Part shown: piece after piece, positions 1 through 5,827 of the stretch
Layout of the letters: every line of letters starts with the position of its first letter
Numbering within the stretch: the stretch's first letter is position 1
From: DAOTUL01 sp034437435
GTDB lineage: Bacteria; Chloroflexota; Anaerolineae; Aggregatilineales; Phototrophicaceae
NCBI GenBank assembly: GCA_964417785.1
Contig: CAYQJO010000195.1
Coordinates: forward strand, 1 to 8,159
Reading direction: 5' to 3'
Length of the DNA: 8,159 bases
Position numbers and translations under genes: made by a program
The notes under the pieces: model-generated
What the model was told of the DNA's origin: nothing
The model's input: the letters and a program-made list of their open reading frames with translations, nothing else
Database searches by the model: none

Positions 1-32
1 CGTAGCGCGTCTGCCTATTCCGCCACTTCGGC
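1..32 (-). tRNA. tRNA-Leu, 5' part only (cut by the window edge)
   Basis: Read on the minus strand from position 32, the sequence begins GCCGAAG, TG, GCG and continues through a D loop containing GG and AGA, a closing CGC, and then G CTACG. This gives the 7-base acceptor strand, positions 8-9, the D arm and the 5' side of the anticodon stem. It matches the standard start of bacterial tRNA-Leu, for example the E. coli GCCGAAGTGGCG start. The window ends before the anticodon loop, so the isoacceptor and the long variable arm cannot be seen. The gene lies 49 bases after the L25 stop codon on the same strand. With no clear terminator between them, it could be co-transcribed with L25. Confidence 0.85.
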
Positions 33-81
33 TAGCAACTTCAGAATTCTAGCAGAGAACTTCTTCCTGTCAAGAACGAAG

Positions 82-753
82 TTACTCGTCTTCGTCTTCA
101 TCGCGGCCACGCGAGATGACTTCCGGTTCCGCACCCCGGTCGATTTCCTCGTCCAGTTCGTCGCCTTCTTCCATCTCTTCCAACATATCTGCGCGAGCGG
201 CGGAGGTGGTCGCAACACGGGCCAGCATATCTTCCGGGTCGTTGAGGATGCGAATATCGTCACCGAGATCCAGGTCAGCAACGGTGATAGAGTCGCCAAT
301 CTCGGTCAACCGGGACAGATCGACTTCGATAAAGTCCATCAACTTGCCTGGGAGAGTTTCGATGGTCACAGTGTTGGTACCGGTCAGCAAAATGCCGTCA
401 CCCGAATCGACAACGGGGCTTTCACCTATCAGATGGACGGGGATGTCAGCCGTCAGTACGGCAGTCACATCAACGGCGAAGAAGTCAACGTGCAGAATAT
501 CACCGCGAACAACCTGCCGCTGGACTTCGCGTGCCAGTACGGTGTGGATGTCTTTGTCCACCTTGATATCGATCAGGCTGGTACCACCGGCCTTCATGAG
601 CGCCACTTCCAGCGCCCGGTAGGGGACTTGCAGCTTCACCGGATCGATTTTCGGACCATACACAGAAACAGGCACCAGACCCTGGTTGCGGAGAGTCTTG
701 ACCTTCTTGCCCACAACCGTGCGTGGTTGTGCCTCTAAAACTACGTCTGCCAC
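82..753 (-). CDS. rplY: 50S ribosomal protein L25, general stress protein Ctc form
   Basis: This is the 5S rRNA-binding protein of the large ribosomal subunit, in the long two-domain bacterial form (Ctc/TL5), 223 residues. Residues 1-95 carry the L25 beta-barrel, with RTVVGKKVKTLRNQG (11-25), VYG (31-33) and the family signature REVQRQVVRGDILHVDFF (75-92). Residues 100-185 form the second, TL5-type domain. The tail from about 188 is very rich in Glu and Asp and ends DEDEDE. I chose the GTG start at 753 because AGGAG (761-765) lies 7 bases upstream and the product then begins (M)ADVVLEAQPR. An in-frame TTG further upstream (787-789) touches the promoter -10 box, so it cannot be the start. The gene has its own promoter at 789-817 and precedes a tRNA-Leu. 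The symbol ctc is used in some genomes. Confidence 0.95.
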   Translation of the reverse strand: MADVVLEAQPRTVVGKKVKTLRNQGLVPVSVYGPKIDPVKLQVPYRALEVALMKAGGTSLIDIKVDKDIHTVLAREVQRQVVRGDILHVDFFAVDVTAVLTADIPVHLIGESPVVDSGDGILLTGTNTVTIETLPGKLMDFIEVDLSRLTEIGDSITVADLDLGDDIRILNDPEDMLARVATTSAARADMLEEMEEGDELDEEIDRGAEPEVISRGRDEDEDE

Positions 754-788
754 GTCAGAACTCCTGATTTGTTTGCGAAAGTGCCGCA

Positions 789-817
789 ATTCTAGCGAGG
801 TGCCAGCGTTACGTCAA
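789..817 (-). promoter_or_regulatory. Sigma70-type promoter of the L25 gene
   Basis: On the minus strand there is TTGACG (-35, 812-817), a 17-base spacer and TAGAAT (-10, 789-794). Each box matches the consensus at 5 of 6 bases. Transcription should start near 782, giving a leader of about 30 bases with the Shine-Dalgarno AGGAG at 761-765. The promoter lies just downstream of the tRNA-Gly terminator, so L25 looks independently transcribed. Confidence 0.75.
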
Positions 818-828
818 TCCTGAAGCAA

Positions 829-853
829 AGGCGTCCGCCGTTGGCGGACGCCT
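829..853 (-). terminator. Hairpin terminator of the tRNA-Gly gene
   Basis: A perfect 11-bp stem (829-839 with 843-853, AGGCGTCCGCC against GGCGGACGCCT) encloses a 3-base loop. On the minus strand it begins one base after the last base of the tRNA-Gly and is followed by TTTGCTTC. The T-rich tail is short and interrupted, so termination may be incomplete. Its placement between the tRNA and the L25 promoter supports a terminator. Confidence 0.75.
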
Positions 854-854
854 G

Positions 855-926
855 AGCGGGGGACGGGACTCGAACCCGCGACATTTTGCTTGGGAAGCAA
901 ACGCTCTACCACTGAGCTACACCCGC
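855..926 (-). tRNA. tRNA-Gly, anticodon CCC
   Basis: The minus strand folds into a complete 72-base cloverleaf. It has the acceptor 5' strand GCGGGTG, TA, a D arm GCTC-AGTGGTA-GAGC, an anticodon arm TTTGC-TTCCCAA-GCAAA, a 5-base variable loop ATGTC, and a T arm GCGGG-TTCGAGT-CCCGT. The acceptor 3' strand is CCCCCGC with discriminator T. The loop TTCCCAA gives anticodon CCC, which reads the glycine codon GGG. No CCA is encoded. One oddity is that acceptor position 6 (T) faces C67 where tRNA-Gly normally has A, so the stem has a T-C mismatch. There is also a G49-T65 wobble in the T stem. The gene has its own promoter (938-965) and terminator (829-853). Confidence 0.95.
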
Positions 927-937
927 AAATTGCAGGG

Positions 938-965
938 AGTCTACCACTTTCCGGGAAATTGTCAA
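938..965 (-). promoter_or_regulatory. Sigma70-type promoter of the tRNA-Gly gene
   Basis: On the minus strand there is a perfect -35 box TTGACA (960-965), a 16-base spacer and TAGACT (-10, 938-943, 4 of 6 matches). The predicted start, near 931, is only about 5 bases before the first base of the mature tRNA, typical of a stand-alone tRNA gene. Confidence 0.8.
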
Positions 966-1008
966 GTGTGACGCGATAACGGTCACGGCTCTGGGGAATG
1001 AGGTACTC

Positions 1009-1037
1009 TCGACAACCACCGGTCACTCCGCTACACT
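1009..1037 (+). promoter_or_regulatory. Probable promoter of the EamA transporter gene
   Basis: TCGACA (-35, 1009-1014, 5 of 6 matches), a 17-base spacer and TACACT (-10, 1032-1037, 4 of 6 matches) lie upstream of the transporter gene. The predicted start near 1044 gives a leader of about 27 bases containing the Shine-Dalgarno AAGGA (1058-1062). It is divergent from the tRNA-Gly promoter. Confidence 0.6.
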
Positions 1038-1070
1038 GACCCACAGACGAACCACTTAAGGAATCAACCA

Positions 1071-1970
1071 ATGCTCTATGTCCTGGCGGCGGCGACCGGC
1101 TTCGCGTTGCTGCCGATTATTACCCGCGACATCTACGCCAACACTGATTTTGTCCCAACCGATATCGCAATATGGCGGTTTATTCTGGCGGTTCCGATTC
1201 TGTGGGGTATTATCGCGATCAGGCGGCTCCCGGTCCCGCAGCGACCTCTGCCACATCTACGGCTCATGGGAATGGGAGTCCTCTATAGCATGGCGGCGTT
1301 GACGGCCTTCTTCTCACTCGACACCATCTCCGCCAGCATGTACACGGTGCTGTTCTTCACATATCCCGCGATGGTTGCGCTGCTATCGTTAGCGCTGGGG
1401 AATAGCCTGCCGGTTATAGGCTGGATGGCACTGGCGCTCACCATCACCGGCGTGGTGTTTACGGTACCGGACCCGGGCGCACTCGGACAGGGCGATGTGC
1501 GCGGAGTTATCTTTGCCTTTATCAACGCCCTGCTCATGGCTGTCTACTATATCGTCAGCCGACATGTTCTACAGGGACATCAGGCAGTGGCACGGGCGAC
1601 CGCCTGGGTGATGACCGGCGGACTCTTATTTCTACTGCTGGTCAGTCTGGCTATCGGATTCCGTATGCCGCCCGATCTCAAGACCTGGGCCGAACTCATC
1701 ATCCTGGCCGGGGCCGTAACGGCCATGCCCATCTTCGCCATCAACACCGGCATTCAGAAAATCGGCGCGACCAGAGCCGCAGTCATTGTCTCCATCCAGC
1801 CGGTCGAAACGATCATTATGGCCGTTATCCTGCTGGGCGAGACGGTCACGCCACTGCAATGGATCGGCGCTGCCCTTATCATCGGCGGTGTGGTTCTGAT
1901 CCAGACCACACGCAACAGCGACAGGCAGCACCAACCAGCACACATTCAGACAAACCGCGCCCGCCGGTAA
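1071..1970 (+). CDS. EamA/DMT-superfamily membrane transporter, substrate unknown
   Basis: The product is a 299-residue inner-membrane protein with about ten hydrophobic helices: roughly 2-17, 32-50, 65-82, 88-109, 114-131, 145-163, 178-196, 207-225, 233-256 and 262-277. It has the two tandem EamA halves of the drug/metabolite transporter superfamily. The first half has FFTYPAMVALLSL (95-107). The second has SIQPVETIIMAVILLGE (241-257), with the family's usual Pro and the LGE near the end of helix 9. Length is normal for the family (about 280-310). The ATG at 1071 follows AAGGA (1058-1062) at 8 bases. The tail from 279 is polar. Family members export amino acids, nucleosides or other metabolites; nothing here shows the substrate. 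The last 25 bases overlap the convergent aldolase gene. Confidence 0.9.
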   Translation: MLYVLAAATGFALLPIITRDIYANTDFVPTDIAIWRFILAVPILWGIIAIRRLPVPQRPLPHLRLMGMGVLYSMAALTAFFSLDTISASMYTVLFFTYPAMVALLSLALGNSLPVIGWMALALTITGVVFTVPDPGALGQGDVRGVIFAFINALLMAVYYIVSRHVLQGHQAVARATAWVMTGGLLFLLLVSLAIGFRMPPDLKTWAELIILAGAVTAMPIFAINTGIQKIGATRAAVIVSIQPVETIIMAVILLGETVTPLQWIGAALIIGGVVLIQTTRNSDRQHQPAHIQTNRARR

Positions 1971-2692
1971 ATCTCGTCCGGGCGTTTATAGATGTGCATG
2001 ACTTCTTCCGGTGGCATGAACATCGGCTCACCCGTTGCACACGCCCCGGTAAAAATATGCGCCGCCTTAACGCACATAGCCGTAATGTTGAGTATCTCGG
2101 TCGCCGACTGGCCCAATGCAATCATGCCATGATTCGCCAGCAGCACTACTTTCGGCGCTTCACCATATTTATCCATATAACGCCGTAGCTGTTCCCGGAT
2201 GGCAATCGCCAGCGGGAGACCGGGATCAAGATAAGGAACAAACACCGACTCAGGCCCGCAGAGAACGACTTCGTCGGGAAACAGACGGTTCTCCGCGAAC
2301 TGCCGGGCGCGATTGCTGCTCAGGATGCGGTTGACCGCTATCGGATGCGTATGGCCGATGTACGCCACACCGCAATCATGCAGCAGCATGGCGTGGAAAC
2401 TCACCTCAACCGATGGCCGTTGAGGTGCTGCTGGATCGACCTTCGCCTTCGCCATGATGGCGTTTTGCTCGGTCAAGGTTTGAGGGGGTTCGTCAAACAT
2501 CGCCAGGACCGGCGCGAACTGCACGGCCACAAACCCGTCCGGTTCGATGCCCTGCATCTGCTGGCCGCTGGCCTTGATCCAGAACGAATCGTCATCAATT
2601 CGCGCCGATGTGTTGCCCTCACCGATTATCACATAGTCCAGATTCGGCTGGCCCAGGGTCCGGGTCATCGTCACCAATTCGTTTATCTGCAT
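1946..2692 (-). CDS. Class II aldolase/adducin family protein, probable rhamnulose-1-phosphate aldolase
   Basis: The product is a 248-residue cytoplasmic, zinc-dependent class II aldolase. Visible family motifs are GEGNTSARI (24-32, phosphate-binding loop), KASGQ (40-44), SVEVSFHAMLLH (94-105, with the acidic residue E96), GHTHP (113-117, metal ligands H114 and H116) and ANHGM (186-190, third ligand H188). The ATG at 2692 lies 3 bases after the rhaB stop, with GGAGG (2704-2708) inside the end of rhaB, so translation is probably coupled. Following a rhamnulokinase, it most likely cleaves L-rhamnulose 1-phosphate to DHAP and L-lactaldehyde. The sequence does not look like E. coli RhaD and lacks the dehydrogenase domain of the fused RhaEW type. 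Fuculose- or ribulose-phosphate aldolase or epimerase activity cannot be excluded from the fold. Its 3' end overlaps the convergent EamA gene by 25 bases. Confidence 0.88.
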   Translation of the reverse strand: MQINELVTMTRTLGQPNLDYVIIGEGNTSARIDDDSFWIKASGQQMQGIEPDGFVAVQFAPVLAMFDEPPQTLTEQNAIMAKAKVDPAAPQRPSVEVSFHAMLLHDCGVAYIGHTHPIAVNRILSSNRARQFAENRLFPDEVVLCGPESVFVPYLDPGLPLAIAIREQLRRYMDKYGEAPKVVLLANHGMIALGQSATEILNITAMCVKAAHIFTGACATGEPMFMPPEEVMHIYKRPDEIYRRARFV

Positions 2693-2695
2693 GAA

Positions 2696-4129
2696 CTATT
2701 CGGCCTCCACCAGTTGAACAAAGCGACGGTACTGTTCTTGCCACAATGCTACATCTTGCGGCTCGTAAGTCTGCATATCGGACCGGCTGCTGAGCAGTTC
2801 CCGTGCCTGAGCGACGTTATCAAGCTCACCGAGAGCGATATACTGGACGATAGCGTTGCCGAGTGCCGTCGCCTCCACCGGCCCCGCCACCACCGGACGC
2901 CCGATGGCATTGGCCGTCATCTGGTTGAGCAGCATGTTCTGTGAGCCACCACCAATGATGTGCAGCCGCTCGACTGTCTTGCCGGTCAGTCCGATCAGCT
3001 TATCCAGAGCATAGCGGTATTTGAGCGCCAGACTTTCGTAGATCGTGCGTGTGATGCTGCCCACATCGCCTGGTGGAGTTTGACCGGTACGTTGGCAGTA
3101 ATCGCGGATGCGGGTCGGCATATCACCGGGCGGCAAAAAAGCCGGGTCATCGGGATTGACCAGTGATTGAAACGCCGGTGCCGCTTCGGCCTTTTGCACC
3201 AGTTCCGGTACCGTGAAGGTTGCGCCCTGTGCCTCCCATACCACCCGGCTTTGCTGTTCCAGCCACAAACCCATAACATTTTGCAGCAAACGGAAGGTAC
3301 CATAAGCACCGCCCTCGTTCGTGACATTGGCATCATAAGCAGCATCGTTGATGACCGGTTCCGGCATTTCCAGGCCGATCAGGCTCCAGGTGCCGCTGCT
3401 CAGATAAGCGTAATTTTCGTTGGTGGTCGGCACAGCCACTACCGCATCGCCGGTGTCGTGGCAGGCGGGCATGATGACCGGCACACCCTCATAGTTGCCC
3501 ACCCGTGTTCCCGGTTGGACGATCTCACCGAAGAGGTCAGTCGGCACCCCGATGGTACTTAACGTCTCCCGGTCCCAATCGCCGGTGCGCGGGTTATAGC
3601 ACTGGGTCGTGGTGACATGGGAAAACTCGCACACCTTTGATCCACTCAGCCAGTAGGTGAACAAATTGGGAATGGTCAGCAGTGTATCGGCCACATCCAG
3701 CAGCGGACTCTGTGTCGTTACGAGGCTGGCAAGCTGGTACAGCGTGTTGATCTGCATGAACTGAATGCCGGTACGCTCGAACACCGTCCGGCGCGGTACG
3801 CGCTCGAACACCCGGTCCATCATGGTATCGGTGCGGCTGTCGCGGTAGTGGACCGGATTAGACAGCAGCCTGCCGTCTCGATCCAGCAGACCGAAGTCAA
3901 CGCCCCAGGTGTTCACCGCAACACCGATTGCACCGTCCTGCACACGCCCGATACCTATGGTAATGTCCTGCCACAGGCGCAGCACATCCCAGTGAAGTGT
4001 GCCGTTGACCGCCACCGGGATGTTGGGGAAACGGTGTGCCTCCTCCATCGTAAACTGCTGACCATCAAATCTGATTTTCATGACCCGGCCCGATGACGCG
4101 CCCAGGTCAACCGCAATCACATGTGCCAT
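2696..4129 (-). CDS. rhaB: Rhamnulokinase (FGGY carbohydrate kinase)
   Basis: The enzyme phosphorylates L-rhamnulose at O1 with ATP, the second step of L-rhamnose catabolism in the cytoplasm. The 477 residues are close in length to E. coli RhaB (489) and align along it from memory. Shared motifs are VDLGASSGRVM (7-17, ATP loop), NTWGVDFGLLD (73-83), YRDSRT (95-100), GIQFMQINTLYQL (121-133), CHDTGDAV (223-230, with the expected catalytic base D225), YLSSGTWSLIG (242-252), TNEGG (270-274), IIGGGSQN (391-398) and AGPVEATALGN (415-425). RDSRT and GIQFMxxNTLYQL separate it from xylulo-, glycero- and fuculokinases. The ATG at 4129 has a purine-rich AAAGAGAG sequence as a weak ribosome site. It is the first gene of a leftward operon with the aldolase and is divergent from the GH4 gene. 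Confidence 0.95.
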   Translation of the reverse strand: MAHVIAVDLGASSGRVMKIRFDGQQFTMEEAHRFPNIPVAVNGTLHWDVLRLWQDITIGIGRVQDGAIGVAVNTWGVDFGLLDRDGRLLSNPVHYRDSRTDTMMDRVFERVPRRTVFERTGIQFMQINTLYQLASLVTTQSPLLDVADTLLTIPNLFTYWLSGSKVCEFSHVTTTQCYNPRTGDWDRETLSTIGVPTDLFGEIVQPGTRVGNYEGVPVIMPACHDTGDAVVAVPTTNENYAYLSSGTWSLIGLEMPEPVINDAAYDANVTNEGGAYGTFRLLQNVMGLWLEQQSRVVWEAQGATFTVPELVQKAEAAPAFQSLVNPDDPAFLPPGDMPTRIRDYCQRTGQTPPGDVGSITRTIYESLALKYRYALDKLIGLTGKTVERLHIIGGGSQNMLLNQMTANAIGRPVVAGPVEATALGNAIVQYIALGELDNVAQARELLSSRSDMQTYEPQDVALWQEQYRRFVQLVEAE

Positions 4130-4156
4130 AAAACAAACTCTCTTTGTCCAAAAGCC

Positions 4157-4170
4157 AATCAGCGCCGATT
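4157..4170. promoter_or_regulatory. Near-palindrome at the rhaB start point, candidate operator
   Basis: AATCAGCGCCGATT is a 14-base near-palindrome (one mismatched pair) centred on CG at 4163-4164. It overlaps the edge of the rhaB -10 box and the predicted start of transcription. A central CG with A/T-rich outer half-sites is common in LacI-family operators, so repression is plausible. It is a single short site, so chance is possible. Confidence 0.35.
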
Positions 4171-4173
4171 ATA
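4168..4173 (-). promoter_or_regulatory. Consensus -10 box of the rhaB-aldolase operon
   Basis: On the minus strand this reads TATAAT, a perfect -10 box. It would place the transcription start near 4161 and give a leader of about 30 bases. No acceptable -35 box is seen 16-18 bases upstream (sequences such as CCTGGG). The promoter may therefore need an activator, as E. coli rha promoters do. Confidence 0.5.
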
Positions 4174-4253
4174 ACGCACCAGCACCCAATCCCAGGGCGC
4201 TGTGGATCATCCGTCTACGTCTGGGGCGGTGAACTGTATACTTATCTTTCAAT

Positions 4254-4281
4254 TTGCATAAATTTGTACCTCTACTACTAT
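4254..4281 (+). promoter_or_regulatory. Probable promoter of the GH4-GH94 operon
   Basis: TTGCAT (-35, 4254-4259, 4 of 6 matches), a 16-base spacer and TACTAT (-10, 4276-4281, 4 of 6 matches) are the best-placed pair upstream of the GH4 gene. Transcription would start near 4288, leaving a leader of about 90 bases. A weaker start closer to the gene, using the A/T-rich 4328-4342 stretch, cannot be excluded. Confidence 0.45.
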
Positions 4282-4289
4282 AGTAGGGT
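4268..4289. repeat. Dyad over the GH4 promoter -10 box, candidate operator
   Basis: ACC-T-CTACTA (4268-4277), a 3-base centre CTA, and TAGTAG-GGT (4281-4289) form a 9-bp inverted repeat with one bulged base. The inner part also reads as a perfect 12-base palindrome, CTACTATAGTAG (4275-4286). It covers the proposed -10 box, which would let a bound repressor block RNA polymerase. The stem is A/T-rich and not followed by a T-run, so it is not a terminator. Confidence 0.4.
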
Positions 4290-4380
4290 GAAGACAAATC
4301 AGGTAGAATGGACGCTCATCAAGGATTAATATTACATATTTAGCAATTTTAACCAACCACACAAAAGGAGCCAGAAAAGT

Positions 4381-5805
4381 ATGGTTGCGACAACAAAAGG
4401 TCATGCTGAACATACCAAAGACGCCGACGATCCACGCGGTTTCCCCGGTGAAATGCCGCGTCCGATCAAGGTGACAATGACCGGCGCTGGCAGCGGATTC
4501 TGCCCCCGACTCATGAACGATGTGCTGCAAATCCCCGGCAATGAGCGCGGCGAAATCGCCCTCGTGGACATCGACACCCATCGTCTGGAGACCATGCATA
4601 AAGTCATCTCTGGGCTGGTGGAAAAGCTCGGTCGCGCCGACGGCTGGACCGTGTCCGCCACCACCGACCGGCGCGAAGTTCTGGCGGGTACCGATTATCT
4701 GGTCAACTCCATTGAGGTCAGCGGTCTGGAATGCGTTCGCTTCGACAACGATATCCCGGCCAAATATGGGATCGACCAGTGCATCGGCGACACCATCGGA
4801 CCCGGTGGCCTGTTCAAGTCGCTGCGCACGATTCCGGCATGGTTGGACATTCTCAAGGATGCCGAAGAACTGTGTCCAGACGCTATCGTTCTTAATTACA
4901 CCAATCCGATGAACATGCTGATGCTGGCCGCCGGTCGCACCTCGTCCATGCAGTCAGTCGGTCTGTGCCACTCGGTCCAGGGGACCAGCCACCTGCTGGC
5001 GAAACGTGCCGGTGTTCCCTATGAAGAGATGGAATGGGAATGCGCCGGAATAAACCATCTGGCATGGTTCGTCAAGCTTCAGCACAAAGGTCAGGACCTG
5101 TACCCGCTGCTGATGGAAAAGGCCCGCCAGGACCTCGGCGGTAATCCGTCCGATCCGGAAGACGCCAAAGACCTGGTGCGCAAGGACATGATGCTGCACT
5201 TCGGCGCGTTCATCACTGAGTCGTCCGGCCATCTGAGCGAATACCTCCCCTACTACCGCAAGCGCAAGGACCTGCTGGAAAAATACACCCGTGACCGCTA
5301 TGACGGCGGGTCCAGTTTCTACGCCGACAACTGGCCCACCTGGCGGAAGAACGCCGATGAGCAGCGGATGCGTATGGTACGCGGCGAAGAACCGATGGAT
5401 TGGGAGCGTAGCTGGGAATATGCCTCGTGGATCATCGAAGCCCGCGAGAAGAACCGCCCCTATGTCATTCACGGCAACGTCATGAACAAAGTCGATGGCG
5501 CGGGACCGCTCATCAGCAACCTGATGCACGACGGCTGCGTGGAAGTCGCCTGCATGGTGGACCGCAACGGCATCCAGCCGACGGTTTATGGTGCGCTGCC
5601 ACCGCAGATGGCTGCCATTTGCGACTCCAACATGCGTATGTTCGACCTGGGTGCGACCGCCGTTATCGAGCGCAGCAAAGAGGCAGCCATCCACGCGCTC
5701 ATGCTTGATCCACTTACGCAGGCGATCTGCTCACCGGCGGAGATCAAGCAGATGACACTGGAAATGTTCGAGGCGGAAGCCGACTACCTGCCGGAATACA
5801 AATGA
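4381..5805 (+). CDS. melA: Glycoside hydrolase family 4, alpha-galactosidase (MelA type)
   Basis: The enzyme hydrolyses alpha-galactosides such as melibiose in the cytoplasm by the GH4 redox mechanism, which needs NAD+ and a divalent metal (usually Mn2+). The 474 residues show the nucleotide-binding TGAGSGF (34-40), LVDID (61-65), DTIGPGGLFKSLRTIP (137-152), LNYTNPMNM (171-179) and VGLCHSVQGT (193-202) with metal ligands C196 and H197. They also show CAGINHLAWF (221-230, third ligand H226), FITESSGHLSEYLPYY (277-292) and CVEVACMVDRNGIQPT (386-401). These segments track E. coli MelA (about 450 aa) closely from memory. The N-terminus is about 25 residues longer, polar, and not a signal peptide. 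The ATG at 4381 is supported by AAAGGAG 10 bases upstream; the internal ATG at codon 25 has no ribosome site. The family also contains alpha-galacturonidases, so the exact substrate is inferred. Confidence 0.9.
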   Translation: MVATTKGHAEHTKDADDPRGFPGEMPRPIKVTMTGAGSGFCPRLMNDVLQIPGNERGEIALVDIDTHRLETMHKVISGLVEKLGRADGWTVSATTDRREVLAGTDYLVNSIEVSGLECVRFDNDIPAKYGIDQCIGDTIGPGGLFKSLRTIPAWLDILKDAEELCPDAIVLNYTNPMNMLMLAAGRTSSMQSVGLCHSVQGTSHLLAKRAGVPYEEMEWECAGINHLAWFVKLQHKGQDLYPLLMEKARQDLGGNPSDPEDAKDLVRKDMMLHFGAFITESSGHLSEYLPYYRKRKDLLEKYTRDRYDGGSSFYADNWPTWRKNADEQRMRMVRGEEPMDWERSWEYASWIIEAREKNRPYVIHGNVMNKVDGAGPLISNLMHDGCVEVACMVDRNGIQPTVYGALPPQMAAICDSNMRMFDLGATAVIERSKEAAIHALMLDPLTQAICSPAEIKQMTLEMFEAEADYLPEYK

Positions 5806-5827
5806 TACCTCACCCAAAGGATGGGAC

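Larger units (their letters stand above)
4130..4380. promoter_or_regulatory. Divergent control region between rhaB and the GH4 gene
   Basis: This is a 251-base non-coding stretch, noticeably richer in A and T from about 4231 to 4360 than the flanking genes. It carries promoter elements in both directions and several inverted repeats, entered separately. I see no terminator, riboswitch or credible small gene. A 7-bp inverted repeat, CAGCGCC (4160-4166) and GGCGCTG (4196-4202), brackets the rhaB -10 box. The leader of the GH4 gene ends with AAAGGAG (4364-4370), 10 bases before its ATG. Confidence 0.75.

Noticed and set aside
33..81. Possible terminator between L25 and tRNA-Leu
   Set aside because: Only short stems are present, such as AACTTC (58-63) with GAAGTT (78-83) or TTCTT with AAGAA. 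They are mutually exclusive, A/T-rich and not followed by a T-run.
754..789. Twelve-residue N-terminal extension of L25 beginning at the TTG at 787-789
   Set aside because: The TTG touches the -10 box of the L25 promoter and lies upstream of the predicted transcription start. The GTG at 753 has AGGAG at 7 bases and gives the usual L25 N-terminus.
814..1071. 85-codon minus-strand open frame
   Set aside because: It runs through the tRNA-Gly gene, its promoter and its terminator hairpin. It has no family resemblance.
4144..4329. 61-codon plus-strand frame in the divergent control region
   Set aside because: It begins at a TTG without a ribosome site, crosses both promoters, and its composition is Tyr- and Ser-rich noise from A/T-rich DNA.
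4954..5694. 246-codon open frame on the strand opposite the GH4 gene
   Set aside because: It lies entirely antisense to a clear GH4 gene, with no recognisable motif. Such long frames are expected opposite GC-rich coding sequence. The same holds for the frames opposite rhaB and the aldolase (for example 2345-2944 and 3167-3562).
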